A stretch of DNA of 64,000 bases from Coffea arabica (taxonomy: Eukaryota > Streptophyta > Magnoliopsida > Gentianales > Rubiaceae): NCBI RefSeq assembly GCF_036785885.1, contig NC_092326.1, forward strand, positions 5,084,001 through 5,148,000, in the 5' to 3' direction. How positions within the stretch are numbered: the stretch's first letter is position 1; each line of letters begins with the position of its first letter. The notes beneath the pieces were generated by a model. The model was not told the origin of the DNA and searched no databases. It saw only the letters and a program-made list of their open reading frames with translations. Made by a program: the position numbers and the translations under genes. Below are positions 33,399 through 45,353 of the stretch, piece after piece.

Positions 33399-34404
33399 GG
33401 GAAGCGGCAGCAACACTATAAATAAAAAGGCAGCAATAGACTAGGGGATCTTCTGTCTTGGACTTGTCTCTTTGTTCTTTTCTTCTTTTTCCTTTTGAAC
33501 GCAAGTAGCAAATAGGAGCCGACATCTTTTACTACTTCCTCAATCGACAAAAACTCGATGAAAACTCTGAATTGCTTCATGATTATGCGGCAAGGCTAGT
33601 TCTTTTATCTAGTTGAGGAATAAATCAAGGATTGGAGCACCATAACTGTGAGATCGTTTTAATTGTTTTATTTCTAATTTATATGTTCATGGGTATTTAA
33701 TTATTCTCTATTTTTCCCTGAGTTGTTATTGTTTAGATTTATTGGATAATTAGGCCTGTTATTCAATTGTCTAAATAATTGATAGCCAATTAGGATGTTG
33801 GCGCGTCGCCTTTAAGCATCTTGATTAGTGGCAAACGAGACAATTTCACCGCCTCGCAAGCGGTTTAATTTGGATCGTGGGGATAATTAATCTAGCCTAA
33901 ATAAACCCGCATGTGTGTTTGTCATCTAGAATTGGGTCTTTCTAATTCCTAATGCTGTGGCTACATTAAATCCTGTGAGCGTTTCTGGGGTTGTCTAGTC
34001 ACAAGAGGGTAGTTTATGAGCATCTCTTGACTACCATAAAATTAAGGAAAGATTGGTGGTTGGGCGCGTCGCTTGACCACTATAACCAGTTTATTCGTGA
34101 GTATATGAATTGTCCCATGTATCTGTGATCAGTTGTGTGCTTCGGTGCCAAGATTAATTCCTTGACTAGATTGTTTTGATTAATTGTTATTTGTGTGATT
34201 TGGTTCCTGCTATCTTACTCAACTTTAAATTTCAGTTTTTATTCCTTTTTAATTAGTTGGTACTACTGCTAAAAAACCCCCCCATTTTCCTGTGTGATTT
34301 GCCTACCTGTTCCCTGAGGAGACGACCCTATTCACCACTATACTCATTCAGTTTTGGTAGTAGGTCTAATATAAATTTTATTTTTGGTGGTTTGACACCT
34401 ACCA
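33399..34404 (+). repeat. Athila-like 5' LTR, truncated
   Basis: Corresponds to 41931-42936 at a constant offset of 8532. The first 515 bp of the LTR are missing; position 33398 and before is viral-like sequence. Confidence 0.93.
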
Positions 34405-34409
34405 AATTT

Positions 34410-34427
34410 TGGCGCCGCTGCCGGGGA
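34410..34427 (+). other. Primer binding site, tRNA-Asp type
   Basis: TGGCGCCGCTGCCGGGGA, five bases after the LTR; differs by one base from the usual Athila-type PBS. Confidence 0.9.
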
Positions 34428-34514
34428 ACTGGTGTTTTAAGTGACTTATTGCACAAGTTTTAGTTTATATTTTTATTATTATTTTTTTTATTATTATTAT
34501 TTTTTATTTATTTT

Positions 34515-37500
34515 ATGCCTCGATCTTCTCGTACAGGAGAATTAGAATTTGATCCAGAGATTGAGAAGACTGCAAGAAGGTTGACCAAGGAGGCAAAGTT
34601 GCGTAAGCAACAAGATTCAACGTCACCTTCAGAATTTAAGCAAGAGTTTGTTTCCAGGAATTCATCAAGTGAATCTGAAAAAGAAGAAGTGCATATCCCC
34701 CGAGTAGCAATGGCAGCCCCAAGAACTTTGAGGGAGTTGGCAACTCCTAACGTGAACCAGCAGCCATTATGCATTACATTTCCTAACACGGAAGAGGCAT
34801 TTGAGCTTAAATCTGGTCTTATTCACTTACTTCCTACTTTTCGTGGTATTGCAGGTGAAGACCCACATAAACACTTGAAGGAATTTCATGTGGTGTGCTC
34901 TACAATGAAACCTCAAGGAGTCACTGAGGACCACATCAAGTTGAGAGCCTTCCCTTTCTCTTTGGCAGATAAGGCTAAAGATTGGTTATTTTACCTGCCA
35001 TCTGGATCCATCACTACGTGGGAAGAATTGAAGAGAAGATTCCTCGAGAAATTTTTCCCTGCCTCTAGAGCCGCCAATATAAGGAAAGAAATATGTGGAG
35101 TTAGGCAGGCAAATGGGGAAATTCTATATGAGTACTGGGAGCGCTTTAAACAACTGTGTGCCAGCTGCCCACATCATCAAATCCCTGATCAGCTCTTAAT
35201 ACAATATTTCTACGAGGGATTATCACCCATGGATAGGAGCATGTTAGATGCAGCCAGTGGCGGTGCTCTGGTTAACAAGACCACAGACGAAGCCACGTTA
35301 TTGATCTCCACCATGGCTGAAAATTCCCAACAATTTGGAGTGAGAGCTGATGGAGCAATACGAAGGGTCAATGAAGTGAATCACTCTGACTTAGAGGGTA
35401 AACTATCTGAGCTTACCTCCTTGGTACGTCAAATGGCAAGAGGGCAATTACAATCTGTGAAGACTTGTGGTATCTGTGCTGCTCCCGGACACATGACTGA
35501 CATGTGCCCAACTCTCCAGGAGGATTCACCTGAACAAGCCAACATAGTGGAAGATTTTTCTGGACCACCTCCACGAAGGAATGATCCTTTTGCACCCACT
35601 TACAATCCAGGGTGGCGAAATCATCCTAACTTTAGTTATGCTTCAAAACCCCCTGGCTTTCAACAACATTTCCAGCCACGGCCACCAGTGCAACAACCAT
35701 CCACTTCCAATTCAAACATGTCTCTTGAAGATATGGTGAAGTCACTGGCCCAAAGCACGAGTCAATTACAGCAAGAGGCTCAAAGATCTCAGCAGGAGTC
35801 TCACAGATTTCAACAAGAGACTCGTGCTAGCATTAGGAATTTGGAAGCACAGATGTCTCAATTGGCAACTTCCATGAGCAATCTGGAAAATAGTAATAGA
35901 GGAAAGTTACCATCTCAAGTAATTCCTAATCCCAAGGAGAATGCCAGTGCAATGCAATTACGGAGTGGCAAGGAGGTACAGTCTCCTAGGCGTGCCCACG
36001 CCAAAGAAGAAGAAGTGCCCAGGAAGGTGGAAGAGGAAGATGAGAAACAATCCTCTGAAGTCTCAAAGAAAGTTGACATTCCTCCTCCTTTTCCTGGCAG
36101 GTTTACAAGAGCCAAAAAGGAAGAATCTGAGCAAGAGATTTTGGACACCTTCAGGAAAGTGGAGATCAATATTCCTTTATTGGATGCTATTAGGCAATTG
36201 CCTAAATATGCTAAATTTTTGAAGGGCTTATGCACTAACCGCAATAAGTTGAGTCTGGATGACAAGGTGAAGGTGGGGGAGAATGTCTCAGCGATGTTTC
36301 AAAGGAAGTTGCCCCAGAAATGCAAGGATCCAGGTATGTTTACTATACCATGCATAATTGGCAATCAAAGAATTGAAAAAAGCATGCTTGACTTAGGTGC
36401 TTCAATAAATGTCATGCCTCTCTCAATTTTTAAAGTTTTGAATTTAGGGCCACTCAAAGAAACTAGGGTAATCATTCAACTAGCTGATAGGTCGAATGTC
36501 TACCCTGAGGGCCTAGTTGAAGATGTTCTAGTAAAGGTCAATGAATTCATTTTTCCTGTGGATTTTTACATTGTTGATATGAATGATGAATACTCTACTG
36601 ATTCAGCAGTGATTCTTTTGGGTAGACCCTTCATGAGTACAGCAAGGACTAAAATAGATGTACATGAAGGGACTTTATCTGTGGAATTTGATGGAGAGAA
36701 AGTCACTTTCAATATTTTTGATGCAATGAAGCATCCTGTGGATACTGAATCTGTAAATTTTGTTGGCATGACTAACACCATTGTGCAAGAGAATTTTGAA
36801 CAGAATTTCATGAGGGACAAGTTGGACTTTGTCTTACAACAAGGCAAGACCAATTTGGAAGTGGACGACATGGAGGAGGAGGAAGTCAAAGAAGCTATCA
36901 TGTCCTTACATTCACTACATCCGCTTCCAGGCAGGTTTGAAAATTCTTTTTTACCATTACCCACTTCTAATGAAAGAATTCTACCTTCTGTTCAACAGGC
37001 ACCTAATGTGGAATTGAAGGAACTGCCCGAGCATTTGAAATATGCTTACTTGGGAGATAACAAGACTTTGCCTGTAATCATTGCCAATGATTTAACTGCG
37101 TTGCAAGAAGAGAGGCTCTTACGGGTCTTACGGGAATTTAAACCAGCAATTGGATGGACGTTAGCAGACATCAAAGGCATCAATCCATCCATTTGCATGC
37201 ATCACATCCTTTTGGAGTCGGACGTAAAACCCGTGAGAGAGCATCAACGCAAGCTCAATCCTGCAATGAAGGAGGTGGTGATGAAGGAGATTCTCAAGCT
37301 CTTAGAATTAGGAATTATTTTTCCTATTTCTGACAGCCAGTGGGTGAGTCCAGTCCATGTTGTTCCCAAGAAAACTGGAATCACGTTGGTGAAAAATGAA
37401 AAGAATGAGTTAGTGCCAATGAGATTGCAAAATGGGTGGAGAATGTGCATTGACTTTAGGAAGTTAAATGCCGCAACTCGGAAAGACCACTTTCCACTCC

Positions 37501-39905
37501 CATTTATTGATGAAATGCTTGAGAGGTTGGCAGGTAAGTGTTTCTTTTGCTTTTTAGATGGTTACTCTGGATATTATCAAATTATTGTTGCTCAAGAGGA
37601 CCAACATAAAACTACTTTTACCTGCCCTTTTGGAACTTTTGCATATCGCCGTATGCCTTTTGGTTTGTGTAATGCTCCTGGAACATTTCAAAGATGCATG
37701 ATGAGTATTTTCTCTGATATGATTGATAATTGCATTGAAATTTTCATGGATGATTTTACAGTATACGGTGATTCTTTTGATCAGTGCCTAGACCATTTAA
37801 CAAAGGTTTTGAAAAGATGCATTGAAACAAACTTGGTTCTTAATTATGAAAAATGTCATTTCATGGTTAAGGAAGGCATAGTTTTGGGCCATGTTGTTTC
37901 ATCAAGGGGTATTGAGGTAGATAAGGCTAAAATTGATTTGATCACTAGTCTACCTTACCCTACTAATGTCAAGGATATTCGTAGTTTTCTAGGCCATGCA
38001 GGTTTTTACAGGCGTTTCATAAAAGATTTTTCAAAAATTGCTCAACCATTGTCTCGCCTGCTTCAAAAGGAGGTGCCATTCAACTTTGGAGATGATTGCA
38101 AATTGTCCTTTGACACACTCAAGGGTATGTTGACCACGGCACCAATCATCCAACCCCCAGACTGGAAGCTATCCTTTGAGCTCATGTGTGACGCCAGTCA
38201 GTATGCCGTAGGAGCTGTGCTTGGACAGCGGAGTGGGAAGTGTAGTCATGTGATATACTATGCGTCAAAAACATTGACACCAGCTCAATGCAACTACACC
38301 ACCACGGAGAAGGAGCTTCTAGCCATTGTTTTCGCTTTTGAGAAATTTAGATCATATCTATTGGGGTCAAAAGTAACGGTTTACTCTGATCATGCAGCTT
38401 TGAAGTATCTCTTGTCAAAAAAGGAGTCCAAGCCAAGACTCATTCGTTGGGTGCTCTTGCTGCAAGAATTTGACTGGGAGATCAAGGATCGGAGAGGGGT
38501 GGATAATTCAGTAGCTGACCATTTGAGTAGGTTGATAAGAGAAGAGGAAGCAGTTCCCATATCTGAGGTATTTCCTGATGAACATCTTTTCTATCTCAAA
38601 GGTAAGGAACCTTGGTATGCAGATATTGTGAACTTTTTGGTCAGTCATAAATTCCCTATTGGCATGAGTAAGAGTAAGAGAGATAAGATAGTCCATGATT
38701 CTCGATACTATATTTGGGACGAGCCATATCTGTGGAAAATAGGCTCTGATCAAATTATTCGTAGATGTGTACCTGAAAGTGAAACTCCTTCTATCCTTGC
38801 TCATTGTCATAATTATGCATGTGGTGGCCATTTTGGACCTAAGAGAACTGCTAGAAAAATCCTTGATTGTGGCTTTTATTGGGAAACATTGTTTCGTGAT
38901 GCTTATGCATTTTGTAAAAGCTGTGAAAAATGTCAAAAATTTGGAAGTTTGTCTCATAGGGATGAAATGCCTCAAGTGCCTATGTTATTTTGTGAAGTGT
39001 TTGATGTTTGGGGTATGGACTTTATGGGACCTTTTCCTAGCTCTTTTGGATTTTTGTATATTCTGTTAGCAGTTGACTATGTATCGAAATGGGTAGAAGC
39101 AAAGGCTACCCGGACTAATGATTCTCAAGTTGTTGTAGGATTTCTCAAATCCCACATTTTTAGTAGGTTCGGGGTGCCGAGAGCCATCATCAGTGATCAA
39201 GGTACCCATTTCTGCAATCGCACCATTGCATCTCTCATGAGAAAATATGGAGTGCACCATCGTGTGAGTACAACATATCACCCTCAGACCAATGGGCAAG
39301 CTGAAGTCTCCAACCGAGAGATCAAGAGCATATTGGAGAAAACGGTTAACCCCAACCGTAAGGATTGGAGCTTGCGATTGGATGATGCTTTGTGGGCATA
39401 TCGAACCGCGTATAAAACGCCCATTGGAATGTCTCCATATAGGTTGGTGTTTGGTAAGATGTGTCATTTACCTGTGGCTATTGAGCATCGTGCATTCTGG
39501 GCAGTCAAGCAATGCAATTTGCATGCGGATAGAGATGGCAAAGAAAGAAAGCTCCAACTCCAGGAGTTAGAGGAAATTCGTCTTGAAGCATATGACAATG
39601 CACGTTTGTACAAAGAGCGTACCAAGCAGTTTCATGACCGCCTATTGCGTGCGAAACACTTTTTCCCAGGACAAAAGGTACTCTTGTTCAATTCACGGTT
39701 GAAATTCATGCCAGGTAAGTTAAAATCTCGTTGGATTGGACCATATGTGGTAGTCAATGTTTTTCCCAATGGTGTGGTTGAAATCCAGGGTTTAGAGACT
39801 AATAAGAGTTTTACAGTTAATGGTCATCGTTTAAAACCGTTTGTTGATGTTTCAGACATTGGCACTTTGGAAGAGGTATACTTGATAGATCCTATCTATG
39901 CCTAA
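34515..39905 (+). CDS. Gag-Pol polyprotein of the Athila-like element
   Basis: 1796 residues in one frame. Domains in order: Gag capsid (about 100-260, with [20 protein letters not shown] and [15 protein letters not shown]), zinc knuckle [14 protein letters not shown] (about 317-330, CX2CX4HX4C), Gln-rich coiled coil (about 405-460), protease with [12 protein letters not shown] (about 625; DLGA in place of DTGA, usual for Athila), RT (about 930-1180; catalytic FMDD at about 1077), RNase H (about 1215-1340; start [16 protein letters not shown]), integrase zinc finger H-H-C-C (about 1430-1475), integrase core with [13 protein letters not shown] and NREIKSILE for the D,D,E triad (about 1498-1605) and a C-terminal end [10 protein letters not shown]. 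The start MPRSSRTGE fits family Gag starts. Expressed as a polyprotein and cut by its own protease. No damaged catalytic residue seen. Confidence 0.96.
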   Translation: MPRSSRTGELEFDPEIEKTARRLTKEAKLRKQQDSTSPSEFKQEFVSRNSSSESEKEEVHIPRVAMAAPRTLRELATPNVNQQPLCITFPNTEEAFELKSGLIHLLPTFRGIAGEDPHKHLKEFHVVCSTMKPQGVTEDHIKLRAFPFSLADKAKDWLFYLPSGSITTWEELKRRFLEKFFPASRAANIRKEICGVRQANGEILYEYWERFKQLCASCPHHQIPDQLLIQYFYEGLSPMDRSMLDAASGGALVNKTTDEATLLISTMAENSQQFGVRADGAIRRVNEVNHSDLEGKLSELTSLVRQMARGQLQSVKTCGICAAPGHMTDMCPTLQEDSPEQANIVEDFSGPPPRRNDPFAPTYNPGWRNHPNFSYASKPPGFQQHFQPRPPVQQPSTSNSNMSLEDMVKSLAQSTSQLQQEAQRSQQESHRFQQETRASIRNLEAQMSQLATSMSNLENSNRGKLPSQVIPNPKENASAMQLRSGKEVQSPRRAHAKEEEVPRKVEEEDEKQSSEVSKKVDIPPPFPGRFTRAKKEESEQEILDTFRKVEINIPLLDAIRQLPKYAKFLKGLCTNRNKLSLDDKVKVGENVSAMFQRKLPQKCKDPGMFTIPCIIGNQRIEKSMLDLGASINVMPLSIFKVLNLGPLKETRVIIQLADRSNVYPEGLVEDVLVKVNEFIFPVDFYIVDMNDEYSTDSAVILLGRPFMSTARTKIDVHEGTLSVEFDGEKVTFNIFDAMKHPVDTESVNFVGMTNTIVQENFEQNFMRDKLDFVLQQGKTNLEVDDMEEEEVKEAIMSLHSLHPLPGRFENSFLPLPTSNERILPSVQQAPNVELKELPEHLKYAYLGDNKTLPVIIANDLTALQEERLLRVLREFKPAIGWTLADIKGINPSICMHHILLESDVKPVREHQRKLNPAMKEVVMKEILKLLELGIIFPISDSQWVSPVHVVPKKTGITLVKNEKNELVPMRLQNGWRMCIDFRKLNAATRKDHFPLPFIDEMLERLAGKCFFCFLDGYSGYYQIIVAQEDQHKTTFTCPFGTFAYRRMPFGLCNAPGTFQRCMMSIFSDMIDNCIEIFMDDFTVYGDSFDQCLDHLTKVLKRCIETNLVLNYEKCHFMVKEGIVLGHVVSSRGIEVDKAKIDLITSLPYPTNVKDIRSFLGHAGFYRRFIKDFSKIAQPLSRLLQKEVPFNFGDDCKLSFDTLKGMLTTAPIIQPPDWKLSFELMCDASQYAVGAVLGQRSGKCSHVIYYASKTLTPAQCNYTTTEKELLAIVFAFEKFRSYLLGSKVTVYSDHAALKYLLSKKESKPRLIRWVLLLQEFDWEIKDRRGVDNSVADHLSRLIREEEAVPISEVFPDEHLFYLKGKEPWYADIVNFLVSHKFPIGMSKSKRDKIVHDSRYYIWDEPYLWKIGSDQIIRRCVPESETPSILAHCHNYACGGHFGPKRTARKILDCGFYWETLFRDAYAFCKSCEKCQKFGSLSHRDEMPQVPMLFCEVFDVWGMDFMGPFPSSFGFLYILLAVDYVSKWVEAKATRTNDSQVVVGFLKSHIFSRFGVPRAIISDQGTHFCNRTIASLMRKYGVHHRVSTTYHPQTNGQAEVSNREIKSILEKTVNPNRKDWSLRLDDALWAYRTAYKTPIGMSPYRLVFGKMCHLPVAIEHRAFWAVKQCNLHADRDGKERKLQLQELEEIRLEAYDNARLYKERTKQFHDRLLRAKHFFPGQKVLLFNSRLKFMPGKLKSRWIGPYVVVNVFPNGVVEIQGLETNKSFTVNGHRLKPFVDVSDIGTLEEVYLIDPIYA

Positions 39906-41400
39906 TTGCTCACTGTGGAGTCGTCTAGCCAAAGACGTTAAAGAAAGGCGCTTCTTGGGAGGCAACCCAAGGCCTCCAATTTTTGTTATAGTTCTCTTTC
40001 ATTTTTCGTTGATTTTGGGTTGTTTTGTTTCATTGCAAGTGTTTTTTTTGGTGTTGGGCAGGAGACTTGGATTTACAAGGCATGCCCACGCCCTATAAGT
40101 GACTCCATGAAAAGCGTAGAAATGCTTGGGCAGAAGACTCTGCCTTATAAGGCGTGGGCACGCCTTACAGCAACTCTGGTCCACTCTGGGGACACAGGCT
40201 TGGATTGAAGACTTCCGCTTCCATCTGAAGCAACGCTACACCACACTACCGTCGGAGGCTCCACGCTGCCAGTCCCTGACACCTCCTCTACCATGGTGTT
40301 TTGCTGCAGTTTTTATTCATTCAGGGAAGTTTTTGCTCCTTTCACTTGACTTCAACTTTTCGTTCTTACATTGAGGACAATGCAGACTTTAGGTGTGGGG
40401 GGAGTAGTCTAGCTTTTCCTTCTTACTGCTTTTCCTTCTTCCTTAAAAAAAAACAAAAACAAAAAAAACAAAAAAAAACAAAACCTTTACCATGCCTTTT
40501 GGATTTTTGTGGTTAGCCTTGATAAGCAATGGCTTGATTTTCAAATTTAACTATTGTTATGGTTTTAGATGATAATATGTTAAGTATGATATGGTAAAAT
40601 TTTAGGATGACTCTCTGGTAAATATTTGAGATTTTGTGACTCTTGCAATTTCTTTTGGTTAACTTTTCTAGGCATTGTAAATATTTTTCTGATATTTTTG
40701 TGTGAACTGGTTCAACTATTAATCTTAGTTCTCCATGTTAAGGAAATGAAGTAGGCTTGCATGGTTTTAATTTTACTTGGGTGTTTATTTGTGAATAACA
40801 TTCGGCTATACTCCACTGGTTATCATTGACTAGTAACCGGGGGTCTTCACCTAAAGTGTCGATTTTCGCGTCAAAAAGCAGCGATAACTATGAGTATGTG
40901 GTCTTTAAGCGGTTTAAGTTGAGTAACCGGGCTCCTTCATTGAAGAGATGTCGGAGTTCGCGTCAAAAGACTTGAATGGCTCAAGACTAAGCACTTCCTT
41001 TAAGGAAAAAAGGGAAAAGAAACAGAAAAAAAAAAAGAAAATGAAAAAAAAAAAATTGGTATACGAGCATGAAAGTATGCGAATAATTGTATTGCCTGCG
41101 GATCCATGAGTCTTTATGTTGAGATTTTGCTTAATGGTTGGACCAGTTATTAAAGAATGTTGGTTGGATATTTTCTATTCTTAGATTGGTTAGTCTGGAT
41201 TTGAAAGAGTCATTGGTTTTAAAAGCTAGTTGGAGAGTTATCCCGTAAAATTTGTCATCAGTACTTGACAGTTATCTAAATCATACATTGGCAATAGTTG
41301 CTTTGATTAATAGCCATTGTTTTGAATTCAACTGCTGCAAAATGTTTGCTCGCTTGGTTGTGTATTTAAAGTTTGAAATGCTTGAGGACAAGCATTGTCT
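39906..41400 (+). other. Long 3' UTR of the Athila-like element
   Basis: Begins with TTAAAGAAAGGCGCTTCTTGG..AGGCAACCC (39938-39970), a motif also found in the gag-only element. Contains the GGCGTGGGCACGCC motifs at 40077-40167, an A-rich stretch at 40446-40490, two GAGTAACCGG..TCGCGTCAAAAG blocks at 40835-40970 and an A-rich stretch at 41010-41060. No envelope-like ORF is present: the frames here are under 90 codons. Confidence 0.8.
40077..40167 (+). repeat. Palindromic GGCGTGCCCACGCC motifs in the 3' UTR
   Basis: AAGGCATGCCCACGCCC at 40077-40092 (one mismatch) and TAAGGCGTGGGCACGCCTTA at 40148-40167, a 9-bp-arm palindrome with a 2-bp centre. The same 14-mer GGCGTGCCCACGCC occurs in gag (35989-36002) and in the 3' LTR (41586-41599). 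Confidence 0.85.
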
Positions 41401-41403
41401 TGG

Positions 41404-41415
41404 TGTGGGGGAATT
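41404..41415 (+). other. Polypurine tract
   Basis: TGTGGGGGAATT directly before the LTR start TGATAGGG. Confidence 0.85.
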
Positions 41416-42936
41416 TGATAGGGATATAATTATGCATTTTATTTGTGGTTATTTGGTCTTAATTTTGGCAGTATAGTATGCAAAGTATTGGATTTCTGCT
41501 CATAATTAGTATTGGTGTTAATTACAGGCAATTAGTGTTGAAAGTGACAAAAGGGAGGCAAAATCCAGAAGACTCTTGCTTCTAAGGCGTGCCCACGCCA
41601 GACAACACAGAGCTGCGTGAAAAAGTCGGATCGCGGGCCCAATCCCTGGAACAACCATTCTGATTGGAAGATACCTTTTTACCATGCGTGAGATCAGGAA
41701 ACCTTAAAAACAAGAAGTCGTTTGGCAACAAACAATTAAGAAAGTAAGAAAAAGGAATCCTTTTGGGAAACACAGGAAAATTGGAAACCAATTGGAATTG
41801 GAAAGCAAGTGCTGCGAAGACCTTTAAGTAGCAGAGGAAATAGAATTCGAAGAGGACTTTTGGCAACAATCCAATGAGGGAAATAAGGAAACAATCCTTG
41901 TGGGAAACAAATTCCAATTCAACAAGCAAAGGGAAGCGGCAGCAACACTATAAATAAAAAGGCAGCAATAGACTAGGGGATCTTCTGTCTTGGACTTGTC
42001 TCTTTGTTCTTTTCTTCTTTTTCCTTTTGAACGCAAGTAGCAAATAGGAGCCGACATCTTTTACTACTTCCTCAATCGACAAAAACTCGATGAAAACTCT
42101 GAATTGCTTCATGATTATGCGGCAAGGCTAGTTCTTTTATCTAGTTGAGGAATAAATCAAGGATTGGAGCACCATAACTGTGAGATCGTTTTAATTGTTT
42201 TATTTCTAATTTATATGTTCATGGGTATTTAATTATTCTCTATTTTTCCCTGAGTTATTATTGTTTAGATTTATTGGATAATTAGGCCTGTTATTCAATT
42301 GTCTAAATAATTGATAGCCAATTAGGATGTTGGCGCGTCGCCTTTAAGCATCTTGATTAGTGGCAAACGAGACAATTTCACCGCCTCGCAAGCGGTTTAA
42401 TTTGGATCGTGGGGATAATTAATCTAGCCTAAATAAACCCGCATGTGTGTTTGTCATCTAGAATTGGGTCTTTCTAATTCCTAATGCTGTGGCTACATTA
42501 AATCCTGTGAGCGTTTCTGGGGTTGTCTAGTCACAAGAGGGTAGTTTATGAGCGTCTCTTGACTACCATAAAATTAAGGAAAGATTGGTGGTTGGGCGCG
42601 TCGCTTGACCACTATAACCAGTTTATTCGTGAGTATATGAATTGTCCCATGTATCTGTGATCAGTTGTGTGCTTCGGTGCCAAGATTAATTCCTTGACTA
42701 GATTGTTTTGATTAATTGTTATTTGTGTGATTTGGTTCCTGCTATCTTACTCAACTTTAAATTTCAGTTTTTATTCCTTTTTAATTAGTTGGTACTACTG
42801 CTAAAAAACCCCCCCATTTTCCTGTGTGATTTGCCTACCTGTTCCCTGAGGAGACGACCCTATTCACCACTATACTCATTCAGTTTTGGTAGTAGGTCTA
42901 ATATAAATTTTATTTTTGGTGGTTTGACACCCACCA
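41416..42936 (+). repeat. Athila-like 3' LTR, full length
   Basis: 1521 bp, TGATAGGGATATAA ... GACACCCACCA. Carries one GGCGTGCCCACGCC motif at 41586-41599. Confidence 0.93.
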
Positions 42937-43195
42937 CTACTCGAGCTCGAGCTCGAGTTTTGAAATAAATCTATAATTTTTTTTAAAAATATATAATATA
43001 TAATATAATATAAATATATAATATAAATAAAATATGAAAGCTCGATTAAGCTCGGCGAGTACTTGAATACTTATTTCTTGAGCTCGAACTCGACTTGTTA
43101 AATTTAACGAGTAGCTCGAGGTCGAACTCGAGCTTGATTTTACCGAGTTCGAGTCAAGCTTTTGATGCTAGCACCCCTACTCGGGAACAGGTTTT
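42937..43195. repeat. CTCGAGCTCGAG-rich repeat, remnant
   Basis: Three CTCGAG units at 42940-42957, an AT-rich block, then further GAGCTCGA words ending AGCACCCCTACTCG. This wording is common in a plant hAT-type non-autonomous repeat that ends GGGGTGCTAGC (inference). The Athila-like element appears to have inserted in it, because the flank starts CTACT. Confidence 0.45.
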
Positions 43196-43758
43196 TTTTT
43201 AAGTGGTGGAGTCTGATACAAAATGATGACCCTCAATTCAGGGATCTTTCATGAAATTTATAACGAGTTGCTGGATTAAAAAATACGACACCAAATCCAT
43301 ATGCACCCTCAACAAATCCATCCATCGCCAAATTGCTGACAGAGATTGGAGTTGTTTTAAAGTTTTTAAAATTATTTTTCTTTATTTTTTATGTTATAAC
43401 TTTATAGCCTATAAATAGGCATATCTACAACTTTTTGTAATAATTAACTCTTTTGACAATTACATGAAATTTGATACTTTTGTGTTGGGTTTTGTTATTT
43501 TGTATTAATCTAACATTTTCATATTAGATTCTAGTTTGATTCTTGTTATTTTGGGGTTCTGATCGTATATCAATCCTTGATTCTTTTCTATGCAATTAGT
43601 GCATCAAACTATTTCTATTAATTCACTTCCATTGCCGCGTCATAAGGACAACCAACTCTTCAGGAATACGAATTTAATTTTTTTTTTTACTAAGGTCTCA
43701 AGTAAAGTTAAATTTTAAATTTATCCCTAACAGCCAGGAAGCCCCTTCTTAAGAGACA
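43196..43758. other. AT-rich DNA, no gene seen
   Basis: No open frame of note, no transposon end recognised; includes a T-rich run at 43680-43689. Confidence 0.6.
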
Positions 43759-43766
43759 TTCATTTT

Positions 43767-43916
43767 GAGAAATGTTAATCGCATTCTATTTTTTGTTAAT
43801 CACATTTTTACTATCATTTTTATTATATGATTTTCATTTGTTAGACTATATGATAAAAAAAAAGTCATGAGAGTGTAATTAACAAAAAAAAAAATAGAAT
43901 GCAATTAACATTTCCC
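43767..43916. mobile_element. 150-bp MITE with about 45-bp terminal inverted repeats
   Basis: The left arm GAGAAATGTTAATCGCATTC and the right arm, read inverted, GGGAAATGTTAATTGCATTC match over about 45 bp, so the element can fold into one long hairpin. TTCATTTT flanks both sides (43759-43766, 43917-43924): 8-bp exact, or 9 bp with one mismatch. TSD length and the GGGAAA end suggest a Mutator- or hAT-type element. Confidence 0.8.
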
Positions 43917-44307
43917 TTCATTTTTAATGAAGTCATAAATTTTTCTGAGAAGCAGTGTCTTTTTTTTTTTTCCCGACTAAATGTGCAACTTTATGTGATA
44001 TTCAATAAGCATGTACAAGGACATCAAAAGTAAACATCTATAGTTCCCATACCATTTACCTTTAGTATTTAACCATCAAAAACTTGCAAAACACTAAGGA
44101 GTGATGGCCCATTCCGTAATCCATAATGATGTCCCAAGTAGATTTCGTCAGTGGAACTTTCTTCCGGAAGAGGGGCAGGATCGGTTGCTTCCTGGCAGTT
44201 CATGACCAAGATTTGGTCAAAAAAATTTGTAAGATTCAAATTTCATCTTGTATCTCGTTTTTAACAATATATGTGGGACTTACAAAATTTTTTTTTGAGC
44301 TACATTG

Positions 44308-44760
44308 TTAAAAGTAAATTACATCATATACAAATAAAGTTACGTCGTGTGCGAAATACACATAACCTTCAGGTCTGCAACCGTTCCTACCCTCTTCTAG
44401 GTAGCTCCAACATGCCCAACAGTATCCAAGACAGCAGAAAAAATTACTCTGTATGGCAGTGGGATTATGCCCAAAGATGACCCCATTCCTAGCCTTCCAT
44501 ACTCGATAGACCGTAGCAGCCAGGGCTAATCTTTTGAACTTATCGACGAAGGAACTTGACTTCCATGTTGACATATCCAACTGATTTCAACAGAACAAGG
44601 GAAACTGCCCCTCTAAACAAAACGCATAGATTGAACCTTTTTCCATACTGCACCGGAAACAACACAAGAAAAGAGTAGACGCAGCCTGGATTCCTCTGCT
44701 GGATTACAAAGTACACGCGCAGAAGACCCATGAAACTTCCCACTTTCTCAATCTATCCCC
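44308..44760 (-). pseudogene. LINE ORF2 C-terminal relic
   Basis: On the minus strand the frame 44308-44580 contains FKRLALAATVYRVWKARNGVIFG, which resembles the region after the zinc-binding part of plant L1 ORF2 (compare the QIWKARNEEEF area of the LINE at 53525). Upstream sequence to 44760 reads similarly in other frames with stops. No RT motifs remain. Weakly supported. Confidence 0.45.
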
Positions 44761-45353
44761 TGTTGCAAGCCTTTTCTTGCACAGCAACCAGAGTATAAAT
44801 GAGAAACGTGAAATACTTCCTGAATTACAAAGTACACACTCGAACCAAGGTCATAGTATATTCAGTACTATATATATCAACCCAAATGGCTGTGAGAACC
44901 GTACACCAAGTTTTATCGAGTTCCTCAGGCTTCCCAGTTGCCTAGACAAACGATCATTGTTGCAATTAACTAAATGGAGCAATATTTATATCACATCTAT
45001 GCCTAGAAGTGCCTTTCAGCATTCTAATATTTTGGTTCAGATTTCCTCAAATCTCCAAATACATAACCGTGAAAAGCAATATTATCTAGTGCAGCAAATC
45101 AACCTGCGACCCGTGATATATAGTATATAGCTGAGGAGTTTAGGCAGCATGGGTGAGAAAGAACTGGAGAAAGAACCGGAGAAAAGGCTCTGTGATGCCG
45201 CACTAAAAGGTGACGTTACCCCTCTTCATCAGTTACTTGGAGAAGATCCAGTTGTTCTTGATAAAGCTGCTTTGAACTGCGAGGATAAGAATCCTCTACA
45301 CATAGCAGCAATGTTGGGCCATGCAGATTTTGTAAAAGCAAACTTACAAGTTC

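Larger units (their letters stand above)
33399..42936 (+). mobile_element. Athila-like Gypsy element, nearly intact
   Basis: Structure on the plus strand: 5' LTR (truncated, 33399-34404), PBS (34410-34427), one gag-pol ORF (34515-39905), long 3' UTR (39906-41400), PPT (41404-41415) and full 3' LTR (41416-42936). The two LTRs differ by only a few bases over about 1000 bp (for example 33727 versus its partner, 34022 versus 42554, and a T/C near the end), so insertion is recent. The ORF shows no stop or frameshift. The 5' LTR lost about 515 bp, including its start, so autonomous expression is doubtful. The right flank starts CTACT; the left target duplication is lost. Confidence 0.93.

Noticed and set aside
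36566..36964. Antisense frames inside the Athila-like gag-pol (also 35915-36265, 38508-38975, 39066-39467)
   Set aside because: Shadows of the sense ORF without own motifs.
44777..45130. 117-codon frame just upstream of the ankyrin gene
   Set aside because: No motif, overlaps the presumed promoter/leader (TATA-like GATATATAGTATATA near 45114), probably chance.
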